Shown piece by piece: positions 45,544 to 54,659 of a DNA stretch of 64,000 bases (position 1 is its first letter; every line of letters starts with the position of its first letter). The notes beneath the pieces are model-generated. The model was not told the DNA's origin. It did not search any database and was given only the letters and a program-made list of their open reading frames with translations. Location: assembly GCA_902522775.1 (NCBI GenBank), contig CABYWQ010000001.1, positions 248,001 through 312,000 on the forward strand. The letters run 5' to 3'. This DNA comes from Eutrophosalina sp902522775 (lineage in GTDB: Bacteria; Bacteroidota; Bacteroidia; Flavobacteriales; Flavobacteriaceae). Both the position numbers and the translations under genes were made by a program.

Positions 45544-46620
45544 ATGTATACTGCTAATAATTATAACAGAATTCTAACATTTATATTATTATTAACCTTT
45601 ACTTTAAATTCTCAACAAAATAAATATACAATAGTCATTGATCCAGGCCATGGAGGGAAAGATCCTGGAAATACCGGAAATGGATATTTAGAAAAAAATA
45701 TAGCTCTTAAGATTGCTTTAGGATTAGGTGAAATTCTTGAAAAAAATGATAACTATAATATTATTTACACAAGAAAAGATGACAGATTCATTGATTTGTT
45801 TAGAAGGGCTCAAATTGCTAATGACTCTAACGCTGATTTATTTATTTCAATCCATTGTGATGCACATAGTTCTGATGCTTATGGTGCTGGAACATTTGTT
45901 TTAGGGCTTCATGCTAATGATAGAAATTTTCAAATTGCAAAAAAAGAGAATTCTGTTATCTTCTTTGAAGATAATTATGAACAAAAATATGATGGTTTTG
46001 ATCCTGATAACCCAGAATCAGTTATTAGTTTAGTTTTAATGCAAGAGGAGTATCTTGATCAAAGTATTAATGCTGCAAATTTTATCCAACAGTCATTTGT
46101 CAGAAATCTAAACAGAAAAAACAGATCAGTTAAACAAGCTGGTTTTATTGTCTTAAAATATACTTATATGCCTAGTGTTCTTGTTGAAACAGGGTTTCTA
46201 ACGAATAAAACAGAAGGTAAATATTTAAATTCAAAAAAAGGACAATCAGATATGTCATATTCAATTGCTGATGCTATTGATAAATATTTTGAAAACATTA
46301 AAAATGATATGACTGATTATGAAATTTTAACTAAAAATGATATTGTAAAAAAAGATGAGTTTATATTTAAAGTAAGAATTGCCTCTGGATCAAGACTTAT
46401 TCCTCTAAGATCGTACAATTTTAAAGGTCTTAAAAATCTTTCCTTTTCTAAAGAAAACAATTTATATAAATATTTCTATGAAAAAACTGCCAACTATGAA
46501 AAAGCAATTGAAAATTTGAATTATGCGAAGAAAAAAGGTTTCAGGGACTCTTTTATTGTATTGTTTAAAAATGGATCTGAGTATAGTTTAGATAAATATT
46601 TAAGTGAAAATGAAAAATAA
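45544..46620 (+). CDS. N-acetylmuramoyl-L-alanine amidase (Amidase_3)
   Basis: A 358-residue secreted amidase with a signal peptide. Zinc-site motifs are VIDPGHGGKDPGN (His), EKNIALKIALGLGE (Glu), ADLFISIHCDAH (His) and SVLVETGFLTNKTEG (catalytic Glu), the Amidase_3 (AmiABC) arrangement. A C-terminal region of about 110 residues (ENIKNDMTDYEIL... to the end) resembles a SPOR-like module. It cleaves the amide bond between MurNAc and the peptide, usually in cell division. The next gene encodes an MCE protein. Confidence 0.94.
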   Translation: MYTANNYNRILTFILLLTFTLNSQQNKYTIVIDPGHGGKDPGNTGNGYLEKNIALKIALGLGEILEKNDNYNIIYTRKDDRFIDLFRRAQIANDSNADLFISIHCDAHSSDAYGAGTFVLGLHANDRNFQIAKKENSVIFFEDNYEQKYDGFDPDNPESVISLVLMQEEYLDQSINAANFIQQSFVRNLNRKNRSVKQAGFIVLKYTYMPSVLVETGFLTNKTEGKYLNSKKGQSDMSYSIADAIDKYFENIKNDMTDYEILTKNDIVKKDEFIFKVRIASGSRLIPLRSYNFKGLKNLSFSKENNLYKYFYEKTANYEKAIENLNYAKKKGFRDSFIVLFKNGSEYSLDKYLSENEK

Positions 46621-46658
46621 TCTTCGATAATTCATAAATTTATATAAAATTTTTTTTT

Positions 46659-47588
46659 TTGAAAATTTCTTATGAAATAAAAACTGCAGTATTGGTCCTT
46701 CTCGGGATCTTTATGTTTATTATTGGATTTAGCTATCTTAAAGGAAACCATGTGTTTATTTCAGATCGTACTTTTTATGCTATATACGATGACGTTGAAG
46801 GAATATCTAAAGGAACACCTGTAACTATCAGCGGATTTAATGTTGGTAGTATTCAAAATATAGAATTTTTCAATGACTCTGAAAAGCTTCTTGTAAAGTT
46901 CAGAGTTGAAAATAAGATAAACTTTTCAAAAAACAGTATTGCTCAAATATATGAAACAGGTCTTATTGGTGGTAAAGCTCTTGCTGTAATAACTAAACCT
47001 GGAAATGTCGCTAAATCAGGCGACACATTAAGCTCTGCTATTGCACCTGGTCTAACTGAATTAGTAAATGATAAACTTTCACCTCTACAAGAAAAGATTG
47101 AGTCAACTTTTGTGAGTGCAGACTCTCTCTTGATCGCAATAAATAATATATTAGATAATCAAACACAAAGTAATATTAAAAATACTTTTGACGATTTATC
47201 AGAAACCGTTGAAAATGTAAAGTTTTCAACATCAAAATTTGAAAATCTATTGACGGAAAACGAAAATAAGATTTCGAATATCATCAATCGCATTGATATT
47301 ACATCTTCAAATCTTTCAAATTTTTCAAATAGTTTCGCCGATCTAGAAAAAACAATTGAAAACTTCTCAAAGACATCAGATAATTTAAATCTAATTTTAA
47401 GCGAAATTTCTATGGGTAATGGTACTTTTAATAAATTAATTTTTGATGACTCTATAATTAATTCTCTAAACTCAGCTAGTGAGAATATTAATTTATTACT
47501 TGAAGATTTACGTTTAAATCCAAAACGTTATGTTCATTTTTCTTTGTTTGGAAAAAAGAATAAACCCTATGAAAAAAGTGATGAATAG
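46659..47588 (+). CDS. MCE/MlaD-family lipid-transport protein
   Basis: A 309-residue protein anchored by one N-terminal helix (AVLVLLGIFMFIIGFSYL). The MCE domain is visible at about 35-115 (FYAIYDDVEGISKGTPVTISGFNVGSI, then GLIGGKALAVI). The C-terminal part is a long coiled-coil region (many Asn, Ser and Leu heptads, about 140-290). Such proteins form part of a lipid shuttle between the membranes with an ABC transporter, which is not present here. The start is a TTG after a T10 run; I see no better ATG. Confidence 0.9.
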   Translation: MKISYEIKTAVLVLLGIFMFIIGFSYLKGNHVFISDRTFYAIYDDVEGISKGTPVTISGFNVGSIQNIEFFNDSEKLLVKFRVENKINFSKNSIAQIYETGLIGGKALAVITKPGNVAKSGDTLSSAIAPGLTELVNDKLSPLQEKIESTFVSADSLLIAINNILDNQTQSNIKNTFDDLSETVENVKFSTSKFENLLTENENKISNIINRIDITSSNLSNFSNSFADLEKTIENFSKTSDNLNLILSEISMGNGTFNKLIFDDSIINSLNSASENINLLLEDLRLNPKRYVHFSLFGKKNKPYEKSDE

Positions 47589-47595
47589 TATTTTA

Positions 47596-47617
47596 AATAC
47601 TATGCATGCATAGTATT
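47596..47617. terminator. 22-bp perfect palindrome followed by a T run, terminator-like
   Basis: AATACTATGCA is followed by its reverse complement TGCATAGTATT, then TTTATTTATATTT. A perfect stem with no spacer followed by T suggests a weak terminator after the MCE gene or an operator for the Fe-S oxidoreductase downstream. Confidence 0.55.
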
Positions 47618-47634
47618 TTTATTTATATTTGATT

Positions 47635-48951
47635 ATGTCTTATTTGTCATCAATAATTTTTGGAGTTTTACTATTGCTATCCATCTTATTATTTGTTATT
47701 AATTGTAAAAAAATTTTGAGGAATATCAAGATAGGTAAGGATATAGATAGATTTAATAATAAAAAAGTAAGGTTTTATAAAATGTTAAGACTTGCATTTG
47801 GCCAGACAAAGATGCTCGATAAACCAGTTGTTGGTCTTCTTCATTTAATTGTTTATATAGCTTTTATATTAATTAATGTTGAGTTAATTGAGATTATTAT
47901 TGATGGTTTAACTGGCTCTCACAGGGTATTTGGTCCATATCTTGGTGTTTTTTATGATTTTTTAATTGGCTTTTTTGAAGTACTTGCATTTTTAGTAATT
48001 ATATCAGTTATCATTTTTTTGATTAGAAGAAATTTAATGAAAATAAGTCGATTTATTTCAAATGATTTGAATGGTTGGCCAAAGTCAGACGGTAATTATA
48101 TCCTTTACATTGAATTAGCTCTTATGTTTTTATTTTTGAACATGAATGCGACTGATCAAGTTCTACAAAATGCCAATTATTTAAATTACGGTAGTTACGG
48201 TAATTTTCCTATTAGTTCTTTCATTTCCCCAATTTATGAAAATTTAGATATAGATTATGTTGTATTTATTGAAAGAACTTCATGGTGGTTTCATATAATT
48301 GGAATATTATTCTTTTTGAACTATTTGTATTACTCTAAACATCTTCATATTATTTTAGCTTTTCCAAATACCTATTTTTCTAATTTAAATACATCCGGTA
48401 AATTTTCAAATTTAAAATCAGTTTATAAAGAAGTTAAGGCAATTTTAGACCCGGATAGTGATATTTATTCTTCTGATAATTCGAGCGAAACAGAAATATT
48501 TGGTGCTAAAGATGTGTTTGATTTAAACTGGTTTCAACTTTTAAGTGCGTATACCTGCACAGAGTGCGGTAGATGCTCTTCAGAATGTCCTGCTAATCAA
48601 ACTGGAAAATTATTATCCCCAAGATCAATTATGATGAAAACTAGAGATAGAATTGAGGAAGTTGGAAAAAACTTAGATAAAAATAAAGTTTTTAAAGATG
48701 ATGGAAAAAACCTATTAAACGACTATATTACGAAGGAAGAGCTTTGGGCATGTACAACATGCAATGCTTGTGTTGAATCATGTCCAATAGGAATTGATCC
48801 ATTATCAATTATTATAGATTTAAGAAGATACATGGTAATGGAGGAGTCATCAGCTCCAGCTGAAATTAATAATATGATGAACAACTTAGAAAATAATGGT
48901 GCACCTTGGCCATTTAATCAACAGGACAGGTTAAACTGGAAAAACAACTAA
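47635..48951 (+). CDS. Membrane (4Fe-4S) ferredoxin-type oxidoreductase subunit
   Basis: The frame begins with TTG at 47629, but the ATG at 47635 is preferred, giving 438 residues. About five transmembrane helices (5-25, 68-90, 108-135, 155-175, 218-245) are followed by two 4Fe-4S motifs: CTECGRCSSECPANQTG and CTTCNACVESCPIG. This resembles membrane-anchored heterodisulfide-reductase-like or quinone-linked Fe-S proteins. The next but one gene encodes a CCG-domain protein, so they probably form one redox complex. The physiological partners are unknown. Confidence 0.85.
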   Translation: MSYLSSIIFGVLLLLSILLFVINCKKILRNIKIGKDIDRFNNKKVRFYKMLRLAFGQTKMLDKPVVGLLHLIVYIAFILINVELIEIIIDGLTGSHRVFGPYLGVFYDFLIGFFEVLAFLVIISVIIFLIRRNLMKISRFISNDLNGWPKSDGNYILYIELALMFLFLNMNATDQVLQNANYLNYGSYGNFPISSFISPIYENLDIDYVVFIERTSWWFHIIGILFFLNYLYYSKHLHIILAFPNTYFSNLNTSGKFSNLKSVYKEVKAILDPDSDIYSSDNSSETEIFGAKDVFDLNWFQLLSAYTCTECGRCSSECPANQTGKLLSPRSIMMKTRDRIEEVGKNLDKNKVFKDDGKNLLNDYITKEELWACTTCNACVESCPIGIDPLSIIIDLRRYMVMEESSAPAEINNMMNNLENNGAPWPFNQQDRLNWKNN

Positions 48952-48955
48952 TAAT

Positions 48956-49396
48956 ATGGAAAAAAAAGAAATTGAAAATTTATTAAAAGAAAAGCTAGAG
49001 GATGGACAGCATATTAGCCCCATACTTCCAAAAGGAATTAAAAACTATCTAATAGATATAGATGGTACAATTTGTGATGATATTCCAAATGAAGAACCTG
49101 AAAGAATGGCCACCGCAAATGTCTATCCAGACGCTCTTGAAACTTTAAATAAATGGTATGATCAGGGTCATATTATTTGCTTTTTTACATCTAGAACAGA
49201 AGATCATCGTTCAGTTACTGAAAAATGGTTAAATGACTATGGTTTTAAATACCACAGTATGGTTATGGGTAAACCAAGAGGTGGAAATTATCATTGGATT
49301 GACAATCATTTAGTAAAAGCAACAAGATATAACGGAAAATTTACTGATTTAATAGACAAAAAAGCTACAATTCAAGTTTTTGATGATGAAAAATAA
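48956..49396 (+). CDS. HAD-superfamily hydrolase
   Basis: A 146-residue HAD-like phosphatase. The nucleophile motif is LIDIDGTICDD, and a Ser/Thr motif is FFTSRTEDHRS; a Lys in MVMGKPRGG and the WIDNHLVKATRY segment complete the active site. Close relatives in flavobacteria are often labelled phosphoheptose isomerase, which I think is a misnomer. It sits between two iron-sulfur oxidoreductase genes, four bases from each, so it is co-transcribed with them. Confidence 0.8.
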   Translation: MEKKEIENLLKEKLEDGQHISPILPKGIKNYLIDIDGTICDDIPNEEPERMATANVYPDALETLNKWYDQGHIICFFTSRTEDHRSVTEKWLNDYGFKYHSMVMGKPRGGNYHWIDNHLVKATRYNGKFTDLIDKKATIQVFDDEK

Positions 49397-49399
49397 ATA

Positions 49400-50173
49400 A
49401 TGGATGTTATTACTATCAAAGAAATGAAAAATAAAGGAATCGACCCTGAAATACTTTTTTGGGTTGGTTGTGCTGGATCATTTGATGATAGAGCTAAAAA
49501 GATTACTAAATCTTTTGTGAATCTTTTAAATAAAGCCGGAGTTTCATTTGCAGTGCTAGGAACTGAAGAAAGTTGTACTGGTGACCCTGCTAAAAGAGCT
49601 GGAAACGAGTTTCTTTTTCAAATGCAAGCAGTTTCTAATATTCAAATTTTAAATGACTACAGCTTTAAAAAAATAGTGACTACATGCCCTCACTGTTTTA
49701 ACACATTAAAAAATGAGTATCCTGAGCTTGGAGGTAACTATAATGTTTTTCATCACACTGAACTTTTATCTCAATTAATTTCAGAAGGAAAAATTAAGGT
49801 TAAAAAATCAGATTTTAATGGAAAAAAAATAACTTTTCATGATCCATGTTACTTGGGAAGGGCAAACAAAATTTATGAAGCTCCAAGAAAAATTATTGAT
49901 TCATTAAAGGCTGAACTAAAAGAGATGAAAAGTTGTAAAGAAAAAGGGTTGTGTTGTGGTGCTGGTGGGGCACAGATGTTTAAAGAATCTGAAAAAGGAA
50001 AAAAAGAAGTAAATATTGCTAGAACTGAAGAAGCAATTGAAACAAAATCTAAGATAATTGCAGCTGGATGTCCATTCTGTAATACAATGCTAACAGATGG
50101 TATAAAAAACAAAAAAATGGAAAAAAACGTTAGTGTTTTAGATGTAGCTGAATTATTAGATAAATCGACTTAA
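49400..50173 (+). CDS. CCG-domain Fe-S oxidoreductase (heterodisulfide reductase B-like)
   Basis: A 257-residue cytoplasmic protein with two cysteine-rich CCG repeats: FWVGCAGSFDD then TTCPHCFNTLKNEYPELGG, and later HDPCYLGRANKIYEAPRKI, GLCCGAGGAQMF and AAGCPFCNTML. These bind 4Fe-4S clusters in HdrB, GlpC or LutA-like proteins. With the membrane Fe-S protein two genes earlier it should form an electron-transfer complex. The substrate is not evident. Confidence 0.9.
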   Translation: MDVITIKEMKNKGIDPEILFWVGCAGSFDDRAKKITKSFVNLLNKAGVSFAVLGTEESCTGDPAKRAGNEFLFQMQAVSNIQILNDYSFKKIVTTCPHCFNTLKNEYPELGGNYNVFHHTELLSQLISEGKIKVKKSDFNGKKITFHDPCYLGRANKIYEAPRKIIDSLKAELKEMKSCKEKGLCCGAGGAQMFKESEKGKKEVNIARTEEAIETKSKIIAAGCPFCNTMLTDGIKNKKMEKNVSVLDVAELLDKST

Positions 50174-50176
50174 AAA

Positions 50177-50662
50177 ATGCTTGTAGGTTTTAATGAAATA
50201 TGTGATTCTTCAAGGATTTGGATTTTTCAATCCGATTTAAAAATTGAAAACAATAAAATTGAATTAATTAAAAATAATATAGAAAAGTTTCTTATTCAAT
50301 GGTCATCGCATGGTAAAGATCTACAATGTTCTTATGAAATAAAGTATAATTTATTTATTATAATTGCTGTTGACAGTAGTGTAAATAATGCAACCGGCTG
50401 TTCTGTTGACAGTTTAACTAATTTTATATTAAAAATTCAAGAGAATAATAATATTAATTTTTTTAATCGACTTTCTGTTGCTTATAATATAGATAATGAA
50501 ATCAAGCTTAATAGTTTAAGTGATATAAAAGAGATGATTAAAGACAAAAAGTTTTCACCTGAAACAATTGTATATAATAACTTAGTAAAAACAAAAAAAG
50601 AGTATCTTAACAAGTGGAAAGTCCCAGCTTTAAAAAGCTGGCACAAAAATCTATTTATATGA
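50177..50662 (+). CDS. Conserved Bacteroidota protein of unknown function
   Basis: A 161-residue soluble protein (MLVGFNEICDSSRIWIFQSD...). The NATGCSVDSLTNFIL segment with a conserved Cys and the KKEYLNKWKVPALKSWHKNLF end mark a family widespread in Bacteroidota that is often annotated 'ABC transporter ATPase' without visible Walker motifs. No known function. Its stop overlaps the next start by four bases (ATGA), linking it to the GH3 enzyme gene. Confidence 0.75.
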   Translation: MLVGFNEICDSSRIWIFQSDLKIENNKIELIKNNIEKFLIQWSSHGKDLQCSYEIKYNLFIIIAVDSSVNNATGCSVDSLTNFILKIQENNNINFFNRLSVAYNIDNEIKLNSLSDIKEMIKDKKFSPETIVYNNLVKTKKEYLNKWKVPALKSWHKNLFI

Positions 50663-52554
50663 GAACAATGTATATTCTGATTTTATTTTCTTGTGGAATA
50701 TTATTTTGTCAATCCCCATTAAAAACTTTCGATGAATATAATCAATCAAAATGGGTTGATAGTGTTTACAGCTCTCTTAATGAAGAAGAAAAAATTGGAC
50801 AATTAATAACGGTTTGGGTCGCTACAAAGTATGGTCAACAAGAAATAGATCATATATCGCAATTAATTAATGAGTATAAACTAGGTGGATTAATTTTTTC
50901 TTTAGGAAATATTAAAGACCAAGCAGCTGCTACAAATCATTTTCAAAGTATTTCGAAAGTCCCTCTTTTAATTGGTATGGATGCCGAGTGGGGTATAGGT
51001 ATGAGACTCGATGATGCTTTTTCTTTTCCTTACAATATGACTTTGGGCGCTGTTGAGGACAATGATTTAATTTATAAAGTAGGTAGTAGAATAGGACATC
51101 ATGCAAATAGGTTAGGAGTGCACATAAATTTTGCTCCAGTAGTTGATGTTAATACTAATCCAGATAATCCAATAATTGGTTTTAGATCATTTGGTGAGGA
51201 CAAATATAATGTTGCTGAAAAAGCACTTTCATATATGAAAGGAATGCAATCGAAAAATCTCTTGGGATCAGCAAAACATTTTCCAGGGCATGGAGATACA
51301 AAAACTGATTCTCATCTTACATTACCCTTGATCTCTTTTAGTAAGAGTAGAATTGATAATGTTGAGCTATATCCATTCAAAAAGTTAATCAATAATGATG
51401 TTGCTTCAATAATGACTGCCCATTTAAATATACCAAGTTTTGAAGAAGGGGTTCCATCTACATTGTCAAAAAAAATCATAACAAATTTGTTGAAGGAAGA
51501 TCTAGAATTTGAAGGATTAATTATCACAGATGCACTCGATATGAAAGGAATTGTTGATTTTGCGAAAAAAGAATATCCTGATGTTACTGCAATGAATGCA
51601 GGAAATGATATATTATTAATGCCAACTGATATAGCTAAAAGTGTTAAACAGATCAAAAGAGCTATTTCTAGAAAAAAAATATCACTAGAAAGACTTGAAG
51701 AGTCTGTAAAAAAAATATTAATGGCTAAATATAAAGTTGGTTTAAATAAACTTAAGCGTGTTGAAAAAGTAAATATCGTTAATGAAATGAATGAAGAAGC
51801 TGACTTGGCACTTTTAGATAAAATCGCGTCTGAAGCAATAACGTTGGTGAAAAATGAAAATAAAAATCTACCTTTTAAAAATTTAAGTGATAAGAAAGTT
51901 GGATACTTAAAATTAGGTGATGACAATAATGCTGTTTTTTTGAATTTTTTAAATAAATATCAATCAGTTGCTGAAATTAATATTGATGATAATTTTGATT
52001 TTAACACGTTGTCAGATTATCATAAAATAATTATAGGTTTTCATAAATCGGATAAATCTCCTTTTGGAGAATTTAGATTTAAAAAGAATGAAATTGAAAT
52101 TATAGACAAAGTAAAAAAACTGTCTGATTTATCTCTAGTAGTTTTTGCAAAGCCTTATTGTGTTTCTGATTTAGATATAGATGGTATTGAATCTATACTT
52201 ATTGCTTACCAAAATTCAGATATATTTCAAGAAAAAGCTGCTCAAGCAATATTTGGTGCGATTCAAGTTAAAGGTAAATTACCTGTTACAATTCATGAAA
52301 ACATTCCAGTCAATACTCAAATTAAAACAAAAGAAGTTAGCTCTTTAGGTTTTTCTCATTTTCTAAATAATGGTTTTAATTTAAACAAATTAAAAAAGGT
52401 TGATTCGCTCATTAACTATGCGATCGACAACAAAATGTTTCCTGGTGCTCAGTTAGTTGTTGCTAAGGACAATAAAGTTGTATTAAATAAAGCTTTTGGT
52501 TTTTACACGTATAAAAAAAAAAAAAAGTTAATACAAACTCTTTATACGACCTAG
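50659..52554 (+). CDS. NagZ-like GH3 beta-N-acetylhexosaminidase part of a split GH3/beta-lactamase fusion
   Basis: The ATG at 50659 overlaps the previous stop and begins a signal peptide (MRTMYILILFSCGILFCQ); the longer GTG reading from 50614 is not preferred. The NagZ-type GH3 barrel shows KHFPGHGDTKTDSHL (bases about 51272-51316) and the Asp nucleophile in IITDALDMKGI. A GH3 C-terminal domain follows, and then the start of a serine-hydrolase domain (MFPGAQLVVAKDNKVVLNKAFG). The frame ends at a stop 26 bases after an A14 run (52513-52526). The missing serine-hydrolase half lies in the next frame, so this is the 5' part of one larger gene of about 960 codons. The role is probably peptidoglycan recycling. 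Confidence 0.85.
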   Translation: MRTMYILILFSCGILFCQSPLKTFDEYNQSKWVDSVYSSLNEEEKIGQLITVWVATKYGQQEIDHISQLINEYKLGGLIFSLGNIKDQAAATNHFQSISKVPLLIGMDAEWGIGMRLDDAFSFPYNMTLGAVEDNDLIYKVGSRIGHHANRLGVHINFAPVVDVNTNPDNPIIGFRSFGEDKYNVAEKALSYMKGMQSKNLLGSAKHFPGHGDTKTDSHLTLPLISFSKSRIDNVELYPFKKLINNDVASIMTAHLNIPSFEEGVPSTLSKKIITNLLKEDLEFEGLIITDALDMKGIVDFAKKEYPDVTAMNAGNDILLMPTDIAKSVKQIKRAISRKKISLERLEESVKKILMAKYKVGLNKLKRVEKVNIVNEMNEEADLALLDKIASEAITLVKNENKNLPFKNLSDKKVGYLKLGDDNNAVFLNFLNKYQSVAEINIDDNFDFNTLSDYHKIIIGFHKSDKSPFGEFRFKKNEIEIIDKVKKLSDLSLVVFAKPYCVSDLDIDGIESILIAYQNSDIFQEKAAQAIFGAIQVKGKLPVTIHENIPVNTQIKTKEVSSLGFSHFLNNGFNLNKLKKVDSLINYAIDNKMFPGAQLVVAKDNKVVLNKAFGFYTYKKKKKLIQTLYTT

Positions 52555-53543
52555 CTTCATTAACTAAGATTTTAGTTAGTGTTCCTCTTATGCTAAAAGA
52601 ATTTGACTTAAATAACCTTAACTTAAAATCAACCTTGTCAGAAATATTGAAAGATGAAAATTTAGGAAATAAGTCTAAAATAAGATTTGATGAAATGTTT
52701 TCACATCAATCATCATTAATCCCTTGGATCCCTTTTTATAAAGAAACTTTAGACTCAATTACTTATAAACAAATAAATAAATATTACAGTAACAATAAAA
52801 CTAAATCATTCTCAGTTCAGATTGGTGAAGATTTGTTTATTAACAGTTCCTGGAACGATACTATTTACAAAAGATTGATAAATAGTGATTTACTTGAAAA
52901 AAAAACATACAGATATAGCGATGTTCCATATTATTTTATAAAAAAATATCTTGAAGATAAATACGAAACTAATTTGGATCGATTAATTAAAGATCAAGTT
53001 TTTAGTAAAATTGGAGCATTTTCATTAACATATAATCCTAGAGAACTAAGACAAATAAATGAAATAGTACCCTCTGAAAAAGATGATTATTTTAGATTTT
53101 CTAAAATTCAAGGATTTGTTCATGACATGGGTGCATCTATGCAAGGTGGTATTGGAGGACACGCCGGTTTATTTGGTAATGCTGAGGATGTTGCAAAAGT
53201 AATGTACCTTTTTTTAAATAAGGGCTCATACCTTAATTATGAAATTTTCACTTCAAAAAGTTTTGATCTTTTTAATAAAAGACATTTTAAAAACAACAGA
53301 CGTGGTATAGGCTTTGATAAACCTCAGTTAGATGAAGATATTCAATCAACATGTGGTTGTGTTTCAGATCAAAGTTTTGGTCATTCTGGTTTTACAGGCA
53401 CCTATACTTGGGCAGATCCTCACAATAAGTTGATATATGTTTTTTTATCTAACAGAACATATCCAACAATGACCAATAATAAGATTAGTGAAAATAATAT
53501 TAGAACTGAATTACACCGATTAATTAATGACGCTTTAGAATAA
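52527..53543 (+). pseudogene. Beta-lactamase-fold serine hydrolase part, out of frame after the A14 run
   Basis: Read one frame over from the A14 run, the protein continues without a break (VNTNSLYDLASLTKILVSV, then PLMLKEFDLN). The SxxK nucleophile motif SLTK is at bases 52557-52568. A YSD motif (RYSDVPYYFIKKYLE) and HSG (FGHSGFTGTYTW) complete the class-C/AmiE-like active-site triad. The first ATG in this frame is at 52590, past the catalytic serine, so an independent product starting there would be inactive. With one extra A, or a -1 slip, the two parts join as a GH3/beta-lactamase-fold fusion, a layout known in Bacteroidota. Sequencing error, recent mutation, or slippage all remain possible. 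Confidence 0.82.
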
Positions 53544-53549
53544 AAGTTT

Positions 53550-54656
53550 ATGAAAATTATAATTGTTTGTTATCCGACATTTGGTGGAAGTGGTGTTTTA
53601 GCTACAGAATTAGGTCATAAACTTGCTAAAAAAAATCATGAAATACACTTTATTGCTTATGAAAAGCCAGTTCGCTTAAAACCCGATAATAAAAAGGTTT
53701 TTTTTCATCAAGTTAATGTGCCATTTTATCCACTTTTTAATTTTCAACCATATGAACTTGCTCTATCAAGTAAGTTAGTTGATGTATGCTCAAAATTTTC
53801 AATTGACTTAATACACGTCCATTACGCGATACCGCACGCATATGCAGCTTATATGGCTAAAAAAATGATGATATCATTCGGAATTAAAGTTCCTTTAGTA
53901 ACAACATTGCATGGAACTGACATAACTTTAGTTGGTAATCACCCATTTTATAAACCTGCTGTAAAGTTTTCAATTGAAGAGTCTGATGTTGTAACATCAG
54001 TTTCTGAAAGTTTAAAGCAAGACACTATCGATTTCTTTGGAATTAAGAGAGAAATAAAAGTTGTCTCTAACTTTGTAGATTTAAATAAGTTTAATTCACA
54101 ATTATTGAACTGTAATAATGATAATGAAGATTATAAAGTAATCACTCACGTTAGTAATTTTAGGCCAGTTAAAAATATAAGAGGAGTAATAGAGTTTTTT
54201 GAAAAAATTTCCAAGAAAATAAAATCTAGATTTAAACTAATAGGAGAGGGGCCAGAGCTCGATGTATCAAAACAACTCGTAAAAGATAAAAATATTGAAA
54301 ACGTTGAGTTTTTAGGTAATACGCAAGAAGTAGAAAAAGAATTATGTCACTCAGATTTGTTTATTCTTCCCTCAAAGACAGAAAGTTTTGGATTAGCTGC
54401 ACTCGAGGCTATGGCATCAAAAGTTGTTGTTATATCTTCAGATTCAGGGGGGTTACCCGAAGTAAATATCCACAATGAAACAGGTTTTTTAACAAAGTAT
54501 AATGATATTGATAAAATGGTCGATTATGCTGAAAATGTTTTAAAAGATGAGGAAAAATTAAATCAAATGAAAGAAAACGCTTTTAGAAGGGCTCAAAAAT
54601 TTGACATAAATAAAATTATTACGAGCTACGAGGATATTTATGATTCTCTTGTATAA
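53550..54656 (+). CDS. bshA: N-acetyl-alpha-D-glucosaminyl L-malate synthase (bacillithiol synthesis)
   Basis: A 368-residue GT4 glycosyltransferase. The N-terminus IIIVCYPTFGGSGVLATELG, HVHYAIPHAYAAYMAK, TTLHGTDITLVG and the C-terminal PSKTESFGLAALEAMA E(x7)E-type motif match BshA. It joins UDP-GlcNAc and malate in the first step of bacillithiol synthesis, as found in Bacteroidota. BshB and BshC are not in this window. It begins seven bases after the GH3 fusion gene. Confidence 0.94.
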   Translation: MKIIIVCYPTFGGSGVLATELGHKLAKKNHEIHFIAYEKPVRLKPDNKKVFFHQVNVPFYPLFNFQPYELALSSKLVDVCSKFSIDLIHVHYAIPHAYAAYMAKKMMISFGIKVPLVTTLHGTDITLVGNHPFYKPAVKFSIEESDVVTSVSESLKQDTIDFFGIKREIKVVSNFVDLNKFNSQLLNCNNDNEDYKVITHVSNFRPVKNIRGVIEFFEKISKKIKSRFKLIGEGPELDVSKQLVKDKNIENVEFLGNTQEVEKELCHSDLFILPSKTESFGLAALEAMASKVVVISSDSGGLPEVNIHNETGFLTKYNDIDKMVDYAENVLKDEEKLNQMKENAFRRAQKFDINKIITSYEDIYDSLV

Positions 54657-54659
54657 TTT

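Noticed and set aside
51312..51926. 204-codon minus-strand ORF inside the GH3 gene
   Set aside because: The plus frame has clear GH3 motifs here; the antisense frame is Ser/Phe/Ile-rich and resembles nothing.
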